A stretch of 64,000 nt of DNA from Streptococcus infantis (GTDB lineage: Bacteria > Bacillota > Bacilli > Lactobacillales > Streptococcaceae), in contig NZ_JAHZPZ010000002.1 in NCBI RefSeq assembly GCF_019929665.1, forward strand, positions 310,001 through 374,000, in the 5' to 3' direction. The first letter of the stretch is position 1, and the number at the start of each line of letters is the position of its first letter. This document shows, piece after piece, positions 28,112-38,364 of the stretch. Under the pieces are notes generated by a model. The model saw only the letters and a program-made list of their open reading frames with translations. It was not told where the DNA came from and ran no database searches. The translations under genes were made by a program, and so were the position numbers.

Positions 28112-28753
28112 ATGAAACAGTTTTTAAAAGTCATCTTGATTATTTCTGGTTGCTTCTGTCTTTTTGTAACCCTAGCTTTTCTACTTGTGGCCAATCTTTT
28201 CAAGGCCTCATCAAGTGACATTCGAGAAGGAAATGAAACCTTAAAACAAATCTTTATCTCCCTTGACCTGCCTCCTGAGAAAGTTGAATCAAACGGACAC
28301 TATCAATACGAGGGGGGAGGCTTGGATTTTTATGTGACTTTTTCAGATGAGGTTATCAATAGCCACCCTGTCCTTAAAGAAAGTCCAAACCTCACTAAAA
28401 ATCGACTCAAAGTCTATGTTCTACAGACAGGAGATATTTCTTACTATAAAGTAGGGGATAACTTGTTCAATCATGGTTTAATACAATTTTTAGAGGAGGA
28501 AGGCGAGAAGTATTTCCGAGAAAACGGAAAGAAATCACATTCTTCTTACACAATTCTAACTTTGAACGATCCGGAAAGCATGAAAAAGGGAATCGCATTC
28601 TATGAAAAAGCGTTGACCTTGGTGGATATCCAGGATAATTCAGCGATTAAGCACATTGATACTGTAACTGTGAAACCTGGCAAAGAAGCGGAAATCAAGC
28701 AACTCATCCAGGAAATGGATAAAGCCGGCTTGCTCATTCAAAAATATCAATAG
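28112..28753 (+). CDS. Exported or membrane-anchored hypothetical protein
   Basis: 213 residues with an N-terminal membrane segment (about 5-30; a Cys at 14 and 16 but no clear lipobox). The extracytoplasmic part contains a YEGGGLDFYVTFSDEV stretch and ends in a helical region. I do not recognise the family. GGGAGG precedes the ATG. It follows the small coiled-coil gene after 83 bp and ends before a two-way terminator shared with dnaJ. Confidence 0.7.
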   Translation: MKQFLKVILIISGCFCLFVTLAFLLVANLFKASSSDIREGNETLKQIFISLDLPPEKVESNGHYQYEGGGLDFYVTFSDEVINSHPVLKESPNLTKNRLKVYVLQTGDISYYKVGDNLFNHGLIQFLEEEGEKYFRENGKKSHSSYTILTLNDPESMKKGIAFYEKALTLVDIQDNSAIKHIDTVTVKPGKEAEIKQLIQEMDKAGLLIQKYQ

Positions 28754-28794
28754 CAGATCAGTCAGAGAATCTTTTCTCCGATACTAACTACAAA

Positions 28795-28822
28795 CAAAAA
28801 AGAGCCTTATGGCTCTTTTGTT
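28795..28822. terminator. Bidirectional terminator between convergent genes
   Basis: AAAAGAGCC and GGCTCTTTT around TTAT, with U runs on both strands. It ends both the plus-strand unknown gene and dnaJ on minus. Confidence 0.9.
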
Positions 28823-29959
28823 TTATTCTCCCTCAAAGGCATCTTTTATATGGTCAAAGAAGCCTTTTTTCTTTGGATTGACTTTCAAATCACCTGCAGC
28901 TGCGAATTCTTTCAAGGCTGCTTTTTGGCGATCGTTCAAACCTGTTGGAGTCACGACATTAACAGTGACGTATTGGTCACCAACAGCACCACCACGAAGA
29001 CTCGGTGCTCCCTTACCACGTAGGCGGAATTTCTTGCCAGTCTGCGTTCCTTCTGGGATGACTAACTCAACATCCCCATGAACTGTTGGAATATCTACTG
29101 TATCTCCAAGGGCTGCTTGGACAATATTGAGATTTAACTTGTAGAAAATAGTTGTTCCTTCACGCTCAAATTTATCGCTCGGCTCAACATTAACAACGAC
29201 ATACAAGTCACCATAAGGTCCTCCGTTAAATCCGGCCTCCCCTTGACCAGCTAGACGAATTTGTTGACCAGTTTCGACACCTGCTGGAATTTTCACATGG
29301 ACACTGTGGGCTTGTTTTTCATGACCTGTTCCATGACAAGTTGTACATGGATCTTTGATTTCTTTTCCGCGACCATGACAGACATCACAGGTTACTTGGC
29401 GACGCATCATACCAAGCGGTGTTTGAGTATCGACGTTGATAACACCAGAACCGTGACAGCGTCCACAAGTAACTGGACTTGTTCCAGGTTTAGCACCTGA
29501 TCCGTTACAAGTACGACAGCTTGATTCACGATTGTATTTGACTTCTTTTTCAGTACCAAAGATGGCTTCTTCAAAAGTCAAATTGACGCGATACTGGAGG
29601 TCATCACCTTGACGAGGAGCGTTTGGATTGCGAGAAGAACCGCCTCCGCCGAAAAAACTTGAGAAGATATCTTCAAATCCACCAAAACCGCCTGCACCAT
29701 CGAAGCCACCGAAACCGCCTGCACCACCAAAGCCACCGTTGGCTCCAGCCGCACCGTATTGGTCATAGGCTGCCCGTTTCTGTTCATCGCTCAAAGTCTC
29801 ATAGGCTTCTTGAACTTCCTTGTACTTTTCCTCAGCACCAGGCTCTTTATTGATATCTGGGTGATATTTTTTAGATAATTTCCGATAGGCTTTCTTGATC
29901 TCATCTTGAGATGCATTCTTTGAAACGCCCAAACGGTCATAAAATTCAGTATTGTTCAT
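28823..29959 (-). CDS. dnaJ: Chaperone DnaJ
   Basis: Hsp40 co-chaperone that activates the DnaK ATPase. The 378-residue type I protein has a J domain with HPD (33-35), a Gly/Phe-rich region (about 70-110), four CXXCXGXG zinc repeats (starting CRTCNGSG) and C-terminal substrate-binding domains. No good ribosome-binding sequence precedes the ATG at 29959. A PfpI-like gene separates it from dnaK. Confidence 0.97.
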   Translation of the reverse strand: MNNTEFYDRLGVSKNASQDEIKKAYRKLSKKYHPDINKEPGAEEKYKEVQEAYETLSDEQKRAAYDQYGAAGANGGFGGAGGFGGFDGAGGFGGFEDIFSSFFGGGGSSRNPNAPRQGDDLQYRVNLTFEEAIFGTEKEVKYNRESSCRTCNGSGAKPGTSPVTCGRCHGSGVINVDTQTPLGMMRRQVTCDVCHGRGKEIKDPCTTCHGTGHEKQAHSVHVKIPAGVETGQQIRLAGQGEAGFNGGPYGDLYVVVNVEPSDKFEREGTTIFYKLNLNIVQAALGDTVDIPTVHGDVELVIPEGTQTGKKFRLRGKGAPSLRGGAVGDQYVTVNVVTPTGLNDRQKAALKEFAAAGDLKVNPKKKGFFDHIKDAFEGE

Positions 29960-29987
29960 TTAAGATACCAAGACCGTAAAATTCGAC

Positions 29988-30040
29988 TGAAAAATAGGAA
30001 ATCTGACGCAGGAGCGATGCTCCTAGACAGATTTATCTTT
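29988..30040 (+). repeat. Two-tier hairpin repeat, copy A
   Basis: Outer stem AAATCTG/CAGATTT and inner stem AGGAGC/GCTCCT around GAT, then TCTTTTTT on the plus strand. Flanking bases, including AAATAGGAAATCTGACGCAG, match copy B near 31059 in inverted orientation, while the inner stems differ. Confidence 0.75.
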
Positions 30041-30104
30041 TTTCCGAGAATTTAGGTCGGGTTCAATTCCTTTCTTTCATATTGAGTAAGAAACTTTAGA
30101 ACTC

Positions 30105-30124
30105 GTGTTCAATTTCCTGAACAC
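30105..30124 (-). repeat. Hairpin after the PfpI-like gene
   Basis: GTGTTCA and TGAACAC form a 7-bp stem with a 6-nt loop 34 bp after the PfpI-like stop codon. No U tract follows on minus, so it is not a clear terminator. Confidence 0.45.
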
Positions 30125-30157
30125 ACTTGTTCCTTTCTATTATTTTCATGTAAAACT

Positions 30158-30790
30158 TTAGAGGCTGTTTTCTATACTCTGCTTCACTTGATCAAATTCT
30201 TCATCTGATAGAGTAAATATCAAATCCTCTTCTGCATACTCGTTTTGTTCTTTAAAATAGTTGTCCGTACTCTCTGCCAGCCCTAAACTTAGAATCACTT
30301 TTCTAGCAAACTCTTGATGTGCAAAACCGATAGCCGTAATGATTTGTTTATCTTGCACAAGAACTTTCGGTTGGAAATTCTCACGTGGAAGAAATTCAAA
30401 ATAGTCAAAGAAATTTTGCCAAATTCCACCTGTAAATTTCGTGTCCTTCAACAGACCTGCTTTCGCTAATAAAAGAGGCGCTGAAGAAATGGCTGCAATT
30501 AGGATATCTTGCTCACCAAGATCCCTCAAAAACGAAATCAATTTCTCATCCTGTAGAGCAGGTCCAATGTTAACCATTCCGGGCAAAATCACACAAGAAT
30601 ACTCTTCTATACGGATTTGATCCAATGTTTTCGTCGGTTGACAGGGCAAACCATCCTCAGAGACCACCATCGAATGCTCAGAAGCTACATAATCAATCGT
30701 GATGTCAAAAGACAGAGCTAAAGTACTCGTTAAAGCAGTTATCTCATAAAGAGAAAAATTAGGATAAATCAAGCAAAGTACTTTTTTCAT
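30158..30790 (-). CDS. DJ-1/PfpI-family protein
   Basis: 210-residue glutamine-amidotransferase-fold protein with VCLIYPNFSLYEITAL at the N-terminus, VILPG and the nucleophile-elbow region AAISSAPLLLAKAGLL, where Ser-Ser occupies the place of the usual Cys (A-C-H/G). The missing elbow Cys argues against protease activity. The ATG at 30790 is preferred to 30799 because AGAGGA is 8 bp upstream of it. It lies in the dnaK-dnaJ gap between inverted hairpin repeats; a dnaK terminator lies upstream. Confidence 0.8.
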   Translation of the reverse strand: MKKVLCLIYPNFSLYEITALTSTLALSFDITIDYVASEHSMVVSEDGLPCQPTKTLDQIRIEEYSCVILPGMVNIGPALQDEKLISFLRDLGEQDILIAAISSAPLLLAKAGLLKDTKFTGGIWQNFFDYFEFLPRENFQPKVLVQDKQIITAIGFAHQEFARKVILSLGLAESTDNYFKEQNEYAEEDLIFTLSDEEFDQVKQSIENSL

Positions 30791-30812
30791 ACGCAACATC
30801 CTCTATTTTACC

Positions 30813-30841
30813 GAAAAACAGAGGCTGGGTTGCAACCTCTG
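30813..30841 (-). terminator. Terminator downstream of dnaK
   Basis: Minus-strand CAGAGG/CCTCTG stem, 11-nt loop, then TTTTT. It stands between dnaK and the PfpI-like gene, so transcripts into dnaJ must read through or start anew. Confidence 0.7.
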
Positions 30842-31014
30842 GATTTCTTCCTATCATTACGACATTCTAAAACAAAGTCGATTATACTTTGTTTTTGAAC
30901 TAGTAAGGCTGAATTGAGTTTCGGATTAAATCGAGCACGCCCTAACCTCTTGGTGAAAAAGAGACGTAGCTGTTTTCGCTTTAGCGAATTACAGATATGG
31001 CTACCTTTAGGTGT

Positions 31015-31062
31015 AAATCTTTCTAGAAACTAAAGTTTCTGCGTCAGATTTCCTATTTTCAC
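31015..31062 (-). repeat. Two-tier hairpin repeat, copy B
   Basis: Inverted relative to copy A: outer AAATCT/AGATTT, inner AGAAACT/AGTTTCT. A 21-bp flank (31039-31059) is identical to 29991-30011 in reverse complement. The inner stem has a different sequence but keeps pairing. Confidence 0.7.
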
Positions 31063-31088
31063 TGTGAGGTTTTAACGGGCTTTGCATC

Positions 31089-32924
<1,836 letters not shown>

Positions 32925-32959
32925 TTAAATTTTATATTCTATTTTTGATTTTTCTTTTT

Positions 32960-33073
32960 GATACTCTTCTTAGGTGGCGGCGCCGTCAGAGCTTAACTTC
33001 GTTAATCTCTTTGACTAAACTTTGAGCCTAAGGTCTCAAAGTTTGCGTAAATAGCGCCACGGCGAAGAGTATC
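32960..33073 (-). repeat. BOX-like nested-hairpin element in the grpE-dnaK spacer
   Basis: Terminal inverted repeats GATACTCTTC (32960-32969) and GAAGAGTATC (33064-33073) enclose GTGGCG/CGCCAC, TTAAC/GTTAA and a perfect 10-bp stem AAACTTTGAG/CTCAAAGTTT (33017-33044). The layout and the GAAGAGTAT end recall BOX modules, but the inner sequences differ from BOX A, B and C as I recall them. Confidence 0.6.
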
Positions 33074-33173
33074 GCCAATGGTTCGCTTCGCTCACTATTG
33101 CAAAGCTGAATAATTTTTTATCTTTCTTTCATAGTTTATTGTCATTTCGGACAAGGTTTTTAAGTTCTTTAGC

Positions 33174-33689
33174 CTAGTTATAAACAACTACCATGGCTGG
33201 ACGTAGAATACGGTCATGGAGTTTGTAGCCTTTTTGAAAGACTTGTGCGATGGTGTCTGCTGGATGCTCGTCATCCGCTGGAACTGTTTGAATAGCCATA
33301 TGATAGTTATGGTCGAATTCTCCGTCCGCTGGAATTTCTTCAATTCCTTCTTCTTTTAAGGCATGTACCAAACTTTCTTGGACCATTTCCAAGCCCTTCT
33401 TCACATCATCTGTCAAACCTTCAACTGCAAGGGCGCGTTCAAGATTATCAAGCGATGGCAAGATTGCTTTTGCCAAATCTTGGCTGCGATAGCGTTGCAA
33501 GAGTTGGCGTTCTTCATTGGCACGACGCTGAATGTTTTGCATTTCTGCATGGGCACGAAGATATTTGTTTTCAAATTCCTCGGCACGTTCATTAGCCAAG
33601 TCCAATTCCGACTTCTCGGAAGTTGTTTCTTCTACTGGTTCAACAACTTCCTCTTCTTTTACTTCTTCATTTTTTATATCTTGGGCCAT
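33174..33689 (-). CDS. grpE: Nucleotide exchange factor GrpE
   Basis: Releases ADP from DnaK. The 171-residue protein has an acidic N-terminus, a long coiled-coil helix ([29 protein letters not shown]) and the beta domain ending [11 protein letters not shown]. The ATG at 33689 is chosen with GGAGG upstream instead of the longer in-frame start. It lies 26 bp after hrcA in the same transcript. Confidence 0.96.
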   Translation of the reverse strand: MAQDIKNEEVKEEEVVEPVEETTSEKSELDLANERAEEFENKYLRAHAEMQNIQRRANEERQLLQRYRSQDLAKAILPSLDNLERALAVEGLTDDVKKGLEMVQESLVHALKEEGIEEIPADGEFDHNYHMAIQTVPADDEHPADTIAQVFQKGYKLHDRILRPAMVVVYN

Positions 33690-33715
33690 TTTCGCCTCCT
33701 TTAATGATTTCAATC

Positions 33716-34750
33716 TTAATTCACTTCATAGTGATTGCTACTGAGATAGCGGTAAAAATCCGTCAACTTCATAGTCAAAACTCGATTAACTACATTGAGT
33801 TGATTGACCAATTGTTGATAATCCAGATTGACCGGACCTATAATCGCAAGGATTCCAAATCCACGATAGGGAATCAGGAACTTACTGCTAATAACTGCTA
33901 AGTCAGCTAAACAGGATTCTTGGCTATCCGCAACTCGGACACTTTGCATCTGGTCACCAATCAGATTCTCTCGAATTTCCAAAGCAACCTTTTGTGGCTG
34001 ATCAAAAAACTGATAAGCTGCTAGATTAGCGAAATTCAAAAGATTGACTTTGCCAGAAACCACGATATTTTCATTGAACATTTCTTTGAAGATATGCTCA
34101 ATAAGATCCATAACGTTATCCGTTGTTGTGAAGTAACGTTGGATAATTTGTGGAATCTCTGTCCGAATCTTGTAGTGAATATCCAAAACAGTCTGATCCA
34201 GGAAACGTTCTTGAATCATGGTCTTGAGGCGATTTAAATCCTCCTGCAAGAAATTTCTCGGAATCAAAAACTGACTGGTAACTGTTCTAGACTCATCAAG
34301 CGTAAAAACAGCAAGAGCTGTATGTTGCCCGAGGACAACAATATCAAAAGCTGTCAGCTTCTGCCTACTTGGTTCTACATCCAGCGCTACAACCGTACAA
34401 CCACTCAAGTCTGACAAAATTTTCGTCGCCTCTTGAAGAATATCCTCTAGCTTGAAGAATTCTTGATCAAAGGCTTTTACAATCTCATAAACTTGATTTT
34501 CAGCTAAACGGTCAAAGGATAGGGAGTGTTTGACATAGTATTGAAAACCAGCCACACTCGGCATCCGACCACTGGAAGTATGAGCCTTTTCAAGTAAACC
34601 TTGCTTTTCTAGAGCTGCCATGTCATTTCGAATGGTAGCACTACTAGAGTTGATAGACTCTTGCAAGGCTTTGGATCCAACAGGTTCGTGCGTTTTGGTA
34701 AAGATGTCAATAATCAGATTTAAAATATTCTGCTGACGTTCTGTAACCAT
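33716..34750 (-). CDS. hrcA: Heat-shock repressor HrcA
   Basis: 344-residue repressor of the class I heat-shock genes. It has an N-terminal winged helix ([28 protein letters not shown]) and a GAF-like domain; activity depends on GroEL in the family. It controls both its own operon and groESL via CIRCE boxes in this window. GGAG precedes the ATG. Confidence 0.97.
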   Translation of the reverse strand: MVTERQQNILNLIIDIFTKTHEPVGSKALQESINSSSATIRNDMAALEKQGLLEKAHTSSGRMPSVAGFQYYVKHSLSFDRLAENQVYEIVKAFDQEFFKLEDILQEATKILSDLSGCTVVALDVEPSRQKLTAFDIVVLGQHTALAVFTLDESRTVTSQFLIPRNFLQEDLNRLKTMIQERFLDQTVLDIHYKIRTEIPQIIQRYFTTTDNVMDLIEHIFKEMFNENIVVSGKVNLLNFANLAAYQFFDQPQKVALEIRENLIGDQMQSVRVADSQESCLADLAVISSKFLIPYRGFGILAIIGPVNLDYQQLVNQLNVVNRVLTMKLTDFYRYLSSNHYEVN

Positions 34751-34777
34751 CTCGCTACTCCTCTCTGATAGATCTTT

Positions 34778-34804
34778 TTAGCACTCGAGGCATCCAAGTG
34801 CTAA
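34778..34804 (-). promoter_or_regulatory. CIRCE box proximal to hrcA
   Basis: TTAGCACTC, 9 bp, AAGTGCTAA; one mismatch in the second arm. It lies downstream of the promoter, in the leader. Confidence 0.9.
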
Positions 34805-34815
34805 CTTATGATTCT

Positions 34816-34843
34816 ATTATACACCCTTAGAAAAGAATGTCAA
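34816..34843 (-). promoter_or_regulatory. hrcA-grpE-dnaK operon promoter
   Basis: Minus-strand -35 TTGACA (34838-34843), 16-bp spacer, -10 TATAAT (34816-34821), framed by the two CIRCE boxes. Confidence 0.85.
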
Positions 34844-34860
34844 GACAAAAACTCAAAAAA

Positions 34861-34887
34861 TTAGCACTCTTTTACCAAGAGTGCTAA
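34861..34887 (-). promoter_or_regulatory. CIRCE box distal to hrcA
   Basis: Perfect TTAGCACTC, 9 bp, GAGTGCTAA, upstream of the -35. Two operators on opposite sides of the promoter suggest cooperative HrcA binding or looping. Confidence 0.93.
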
Positions 34888-34911
34888 AAATCGGTCTGAG
34901 GACCTAGAAAA

Positions 34912-35424
34912 TCATCCTACATTCTCAAGATATTTCTTTTTAAGTCTGTAAAAACTATAGATTAGATAGGAAATCATGAGGGCATAAAGGGCGAAAATAA
35001 GGAAGAAAGATTGAGAGAGACTTTCTCGAAACAAGCTCATACAAATAACTAGACCGCCAGAGATAGAAACTGTAGATGTACGAAGTCTAGATTTCACATC
35101 AGCCCACCGAAGACGATTGTCCATGAAAGAATGATCATTTAAATCTACATCACAAGTTGCTTTTCGAAAAACAGTATAAGAACAATTTTCCACAAATTCC
35201 CATCCTCTATCCTTAATACTTTGTAACACCATCTCATTCTTTCCAAGGTAGCTAGTATTCCACACACGGTAAATCACATCATCTGGTCGGCATGGTTCAA
35301 AATAGAAAAAGCCAAAACGATTTGCTTTAAATTTCCAACCTTTCAAATGCATCTCATGCAAATAATCTTCTACCTTATCCAAATCAAAAATGGTAAACAT
35401 TCGAAATTGTACTTTGCTATTCAT
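34912..35424 (-). CDS. DUF2812 membrane protein
   Basis: 170 residues. The soluble N-terminal part has the DUF2812 pattern (EDYLHEMHLKGWKFKANRFGFFYFE, YRVWN, RGWEFV) and the C-terminus two membrane segments (about 118-135 and 138-158). DUF2812 genes usually follow a PadR-type regulator; none is present, only a short membrane fragment at 35446-35646. Function unknown. Confidence 0.78.
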   Translation of the reverse strand: MNSKVQFRMFTIFDLDKVEDYLHEMHLKGWKFKANRFGFFYFEPCRPDDVIYRVWNTSYLGKNEMVLQSIKDRGWEFVENCSYTVFRKATCDVDLNDHSFMDNRLRWADVKSRLRTSTVSISGGLVICMSLFRESLSQSFFLIFALYALMISYLIYSFYRLKKKYLENVG

Positions 35425-35445
35425 TGTCTAACCTCCAAAATGGTT

Positions 35446-35646
35446 TTATATATCAGATAATTCTTTCCACTTTTGAAACAATCTCCAAAAAATATAAGAA
35501 ATCTGAATCGTGAAAACTATCAATAAAGTACAGTCTATGATAACAATCAAAAACATTCCCCAACTGAAATAACTTCTTCCACTGAGCAACTTTGAGAAAA
35601 CCGGTAGTAGCGCTGAAAAGAGAAGCAAAACAGGAAGCATCCGCAT
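35446..35646 (-). pseudogene. Small hydrophobic ORF, possible 5'-truncated remnant
   Basis: 66 residues with two hydrophobic segments. There is no ribosome-binding sequence before the ATG, and the frame stays open upstream (Y-V-K-R-I-L-T) to a stop, as if the 5' part of a larger gene was lost. It sits 21 bp before the DUF2812 gene and could be the tail of a related membrane gene. It may also be a genuine small protein. Confidence 0.4.
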
Positions 35647-36018
35647 TGTTAAAATCCGTTTGACATAAAAAAATCTTTATTTAAACAAAAATATTATGGT
35701 AAAATTTACGCCAATTTTTGAACGGCTGATGTAGATATTTTATACTTTCAAAATGTTTAAATGTGATTATTTATTTTTGAAAAATAGCTCACCAGCCCGA
35801 CTGAAAGTGCTTGTAGAATGATAATAAGTCGCCTGCCGAAAACAGCGAAAAATAGCGGTGTTATGCGGAGATAATCTGACTCGATGCTAAAGTATATTGT
35901 ATACTTATTTTCAACAATTTAGCAGAGTATTTTTATAAATATGATATAATAGAAGTATAATTTGTTCTGATAGTTTATTTTATGGAGAAGTAGATTTTTA
36001 GAATGCGGAGGGTTCAAT
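35647..36018 (+). promoter_or_regulatory. AT-rich spacer with hsdR promoter
   Basis: 372 bp without a gene. Near its 3' end are TATAAT at 35945-35950 with TG at 35942-35943 (extended -10) and a second TATAAT at 35956-35961; no good -35 is seen. GGAGGG lies 6 bp before the hsdR ATG. The middle part shows no recognisable feature. Confidence 0.6.
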
Positions 36019-38352
36019 ATGGTTGAGTTTATAAAGTCTAAGAAAGAAATGAGTGAGGAGGATATTAAAGCAAATTTCATCACTCCTGCTATTGTATCCA
36101 AAGGATGGAAAAATGGTGAGCATATCGCTTACGAAGAATACTTCACTGATGGTCGAATTGAGGTTAGAGGAGATAAGGCTCGTCGTAAAGAAGGAAAAAA
36201 ATCAGACTATTCACTGTATTACCAATTTGGAACTCGAATTGCAATTGTTGAGGCAAAGGATAATAAACACAGCGTTCGAGCAGGATTACAACAAGCTATT
36301 GAATATGGAGAGATTTTAGATGTTCCATTTGTTTATTCTTCGAATGGTGATGGCTTTATTGAACACGACCGTATCACGAGAGAAGAACGTGAACTGGAGT
36401 TAGACGAATTCCCTACTCGTGAAGAATTATTTTCTCGTATGACGAAGGAAAAAGGATTGACGTACGAAATTACAGAAGCTATCTCAACTCCATACTATAC
36501 AGACGCCTTCTCAATGAAAACGCCACGCTATTATCAGCAAATAGCTATCAACCGTACTATTGAAACAGTTGCCAGAGGACAAAAACGAGTAATGTTTGTG
36601 ATGGCAACAGGAACGGGGAAAACGTTCATGGCTTTTCAAATTATTCATCGCCTTCGAAAAGCTGGTTTGGCTAAACGAGTTTTATTCTTAGCGGATAGAA
36701 ACATCTTAGTAGACCAAACGATGGCTGAAGACTTTAAGCCATTCGAAAAGGTAATGACGAAAATTACACCAAAACTTTTGACTGCTCCTGAAAAATTAAA
36801 TTCTTTTGAAATTTATCTGGGGCTTTATCAGCAACTAACTGGTGAAGATGGAACTGAAACACATTATCAAAAGTTCGACAAAGATTTCTTTGATTTAATC
36901 ATAATTGATGAAGCGCACCGTGGCTCAGCTAAGGAAGACAGTAACTGGCGCAAGGTGATTGATTATTTCAGTTCTGCTACACAAATTGGGATGACCGCTA
37001 CTCCTACAGAAACCAAGAATGCTTCCAATATGGAATACTTTGGTGAGCCAATCTATACTTATAGTTTAAAACAGGGAATCGAGGATGGTTTTTTGGCTCC
37101 ATATCGTGTTATGAGGGTTAATTTAGATGTGGATGTGGATGGTTATCGTCCAGAAACTGGAAAAGTTGATACTAACGGACAATTAATAGAAGATAGGTAC
37201 TACGGCAGGAAAGATTTTGACAAAACCATTGTCATTGATGATAGAACGCAAAGAGTTGCCAAGTTTGTTTCTGATTATATGAAGCAAAACAATGCACGAT
37301 TTGATAAGACAATTGTTTTTTGTGTTGATATTGACCATGCCGAGCGAATGCGTGCTGCGCTTGTAAAAGAGAATCTAGACTTAGTCCAAGAAGACTATCG
37401 TTATGTCATGCAAGTAACTGGTGACAACGCTGAAGGAAAAGCTCAACTGGATAACTTTATGGATGTCAATTCTAATTTTCCCGCTATTGTAACAACATCT
37501 AAATTATTAACGACAGGAGTTAATGCTAAAACATGTCGTTTGATTGTTTTAGACTCTAATATCCAATCCATGACTGAATTTAAACAAATTATTGGTCGTG
37601 GCACACGTCTTTATCCTCAAAAGGGGAAAGAATTTTTTACGATTATTGATTTTCGAAATGTTACCAATTTGTTTGCTGACCCTGATTTTGATGGTGAACC
37701 AGTGAAGGTTCTGGAAACGGGCGCAAAAACAAACAATGGTACTACACCTGGTTTTGTAAACGAAGGTGGTGACCCAGTAGAAAAATATATCGTTACAGAT
37801 AAGCAGGTTACCATTCTTAATTCTACTGTTCAAGTATTGGACGAAAATGGGAAACTGATTACCGAAAGCCTGACCGACTACACTCGGAAGAACATCTTAG
37901 GTAGCTACGCCACTTTGAACGATTTTATCACAGTTTGGCATACGGCGGATAAAAAGAAGCTTATCTTAGACGAACTTTATAAAAAAGGAGTTTATCTAGA
38001 TGCTATTCGAGAGTCGGAGGGAATATCAGAACAAGAAATCGATGATTTTGATTTACTCCTAAAACTTGCCTATGGTCAAAAAGAATTAACCAAAACGGAA
38101 CGTGTCAATAAACTCAAACAAAGCGGATATTTATATAAATATAGTGAGGAAGCGCGTGCTGTTTTGGAAATTTTACTGGACAAATACATGGATAAAGGTA
38201 TTGGAGAACTCGAAAGCATTGAAACATTAAAACTTCCAGAATTTCAGATATATGGTGGAACCTTCAAAATCATCAATACTTATTTTGGAGATAAAAAACG
38301 ATATTTACAAGCAATTAAAGAATTGGAGAAAGAGCTATTTACAGTAGCTTAA
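36019..38352 (+). CDS. hsdR: Type I restriction enzyme HsdR subunit
   Basis: 777-residue motor and nuclease subunit. N-terminal nuclease segment with IAIVEAKDN (PD-(D/E)xK type), Walker A MATGTGKTF, DEAH box IIIDEAHRG, TAT motif GMTATPTE and helicase motif VI QIIGRGTRLYP. It cuts DNA lacking the modification set by the current HsdS. Followed by hsdM after 12 bp. The order and location match the recalled pneumococcal SpnIII (ivr) locus. Confidence 0.95.
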   Translation: MVEFIKSKKEMSEEDIKANFITPAIVSKGWKNGEHIAYEEYFTDGRIEVRGDKARRKEGKKSDYSLYYQFGTRIAIVEAKDNKHSVRAGLQQAIEYGEILDVPFVYSSNGDGFIEHDRITREERELELDEFPTREELFSRMTKEKGLTYEITEAISTPYYTDAFSMKTPRYYQQIAINRTIETVARGQKRVMFVMATGTGKTFMAFQIIHRLRKAGLAKRVLFLADRNILVDQTMAEDFKPFEKVMTKITPKLLTAPEKLNSFEIYLGLYQQLTGEDGTETHYQKFDKDFFDLIIIDEAHRGSAKEDSNWRKVIDYFSSATQIGMTATPTETKNASNMEYFGEPIYTYSLKQGIEDGFLAPYRVMRVNLDVDVDGYRPETGKVDTNGQLIEDRYYGRKDFDKTIVIDDRTQRVAKFVSDYMKQNNARFDKTIVFCVDIDHAERMRAALVKENLDLVQEDYRYVMQVTGDNAEGKAQLDNFMDVNSNFPAIVTTSKLLTTGVNAKTCRLIVLDSNIQSMTEFKQIIGRGTRLYPQKGKEFFTIIDFRNVTNLFADPDFDGEPVKVLETGAKTNNGTTPGFVNEGGDPVEKYIVTDKQVTILNSTVQVLDENGKLITESLTDYTRKNILGSYATLNDFITVWHTADKKKLILDELYKKGVYLDAIRESEGISEQEIDDFDLLLKLAYGQKELTKTERVNKLKQSGYLYKYSEEARAVLEILLDKYMDKGIGELESIETLKLPEFQIYGGTFKIINTYFGDKKRYLQAIKELEKELFTVA

Positions 38353-38364
38353 TGAAAGGAAAGT

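Noticed and set aside
32960..33073. Canonical BOX element in the grpE-dnaK spacer
   Set aside because: The end GAAGAGTAT is shared, but the remembered BOX A/B/C interior sequences are not present; it is called BOX-like only.
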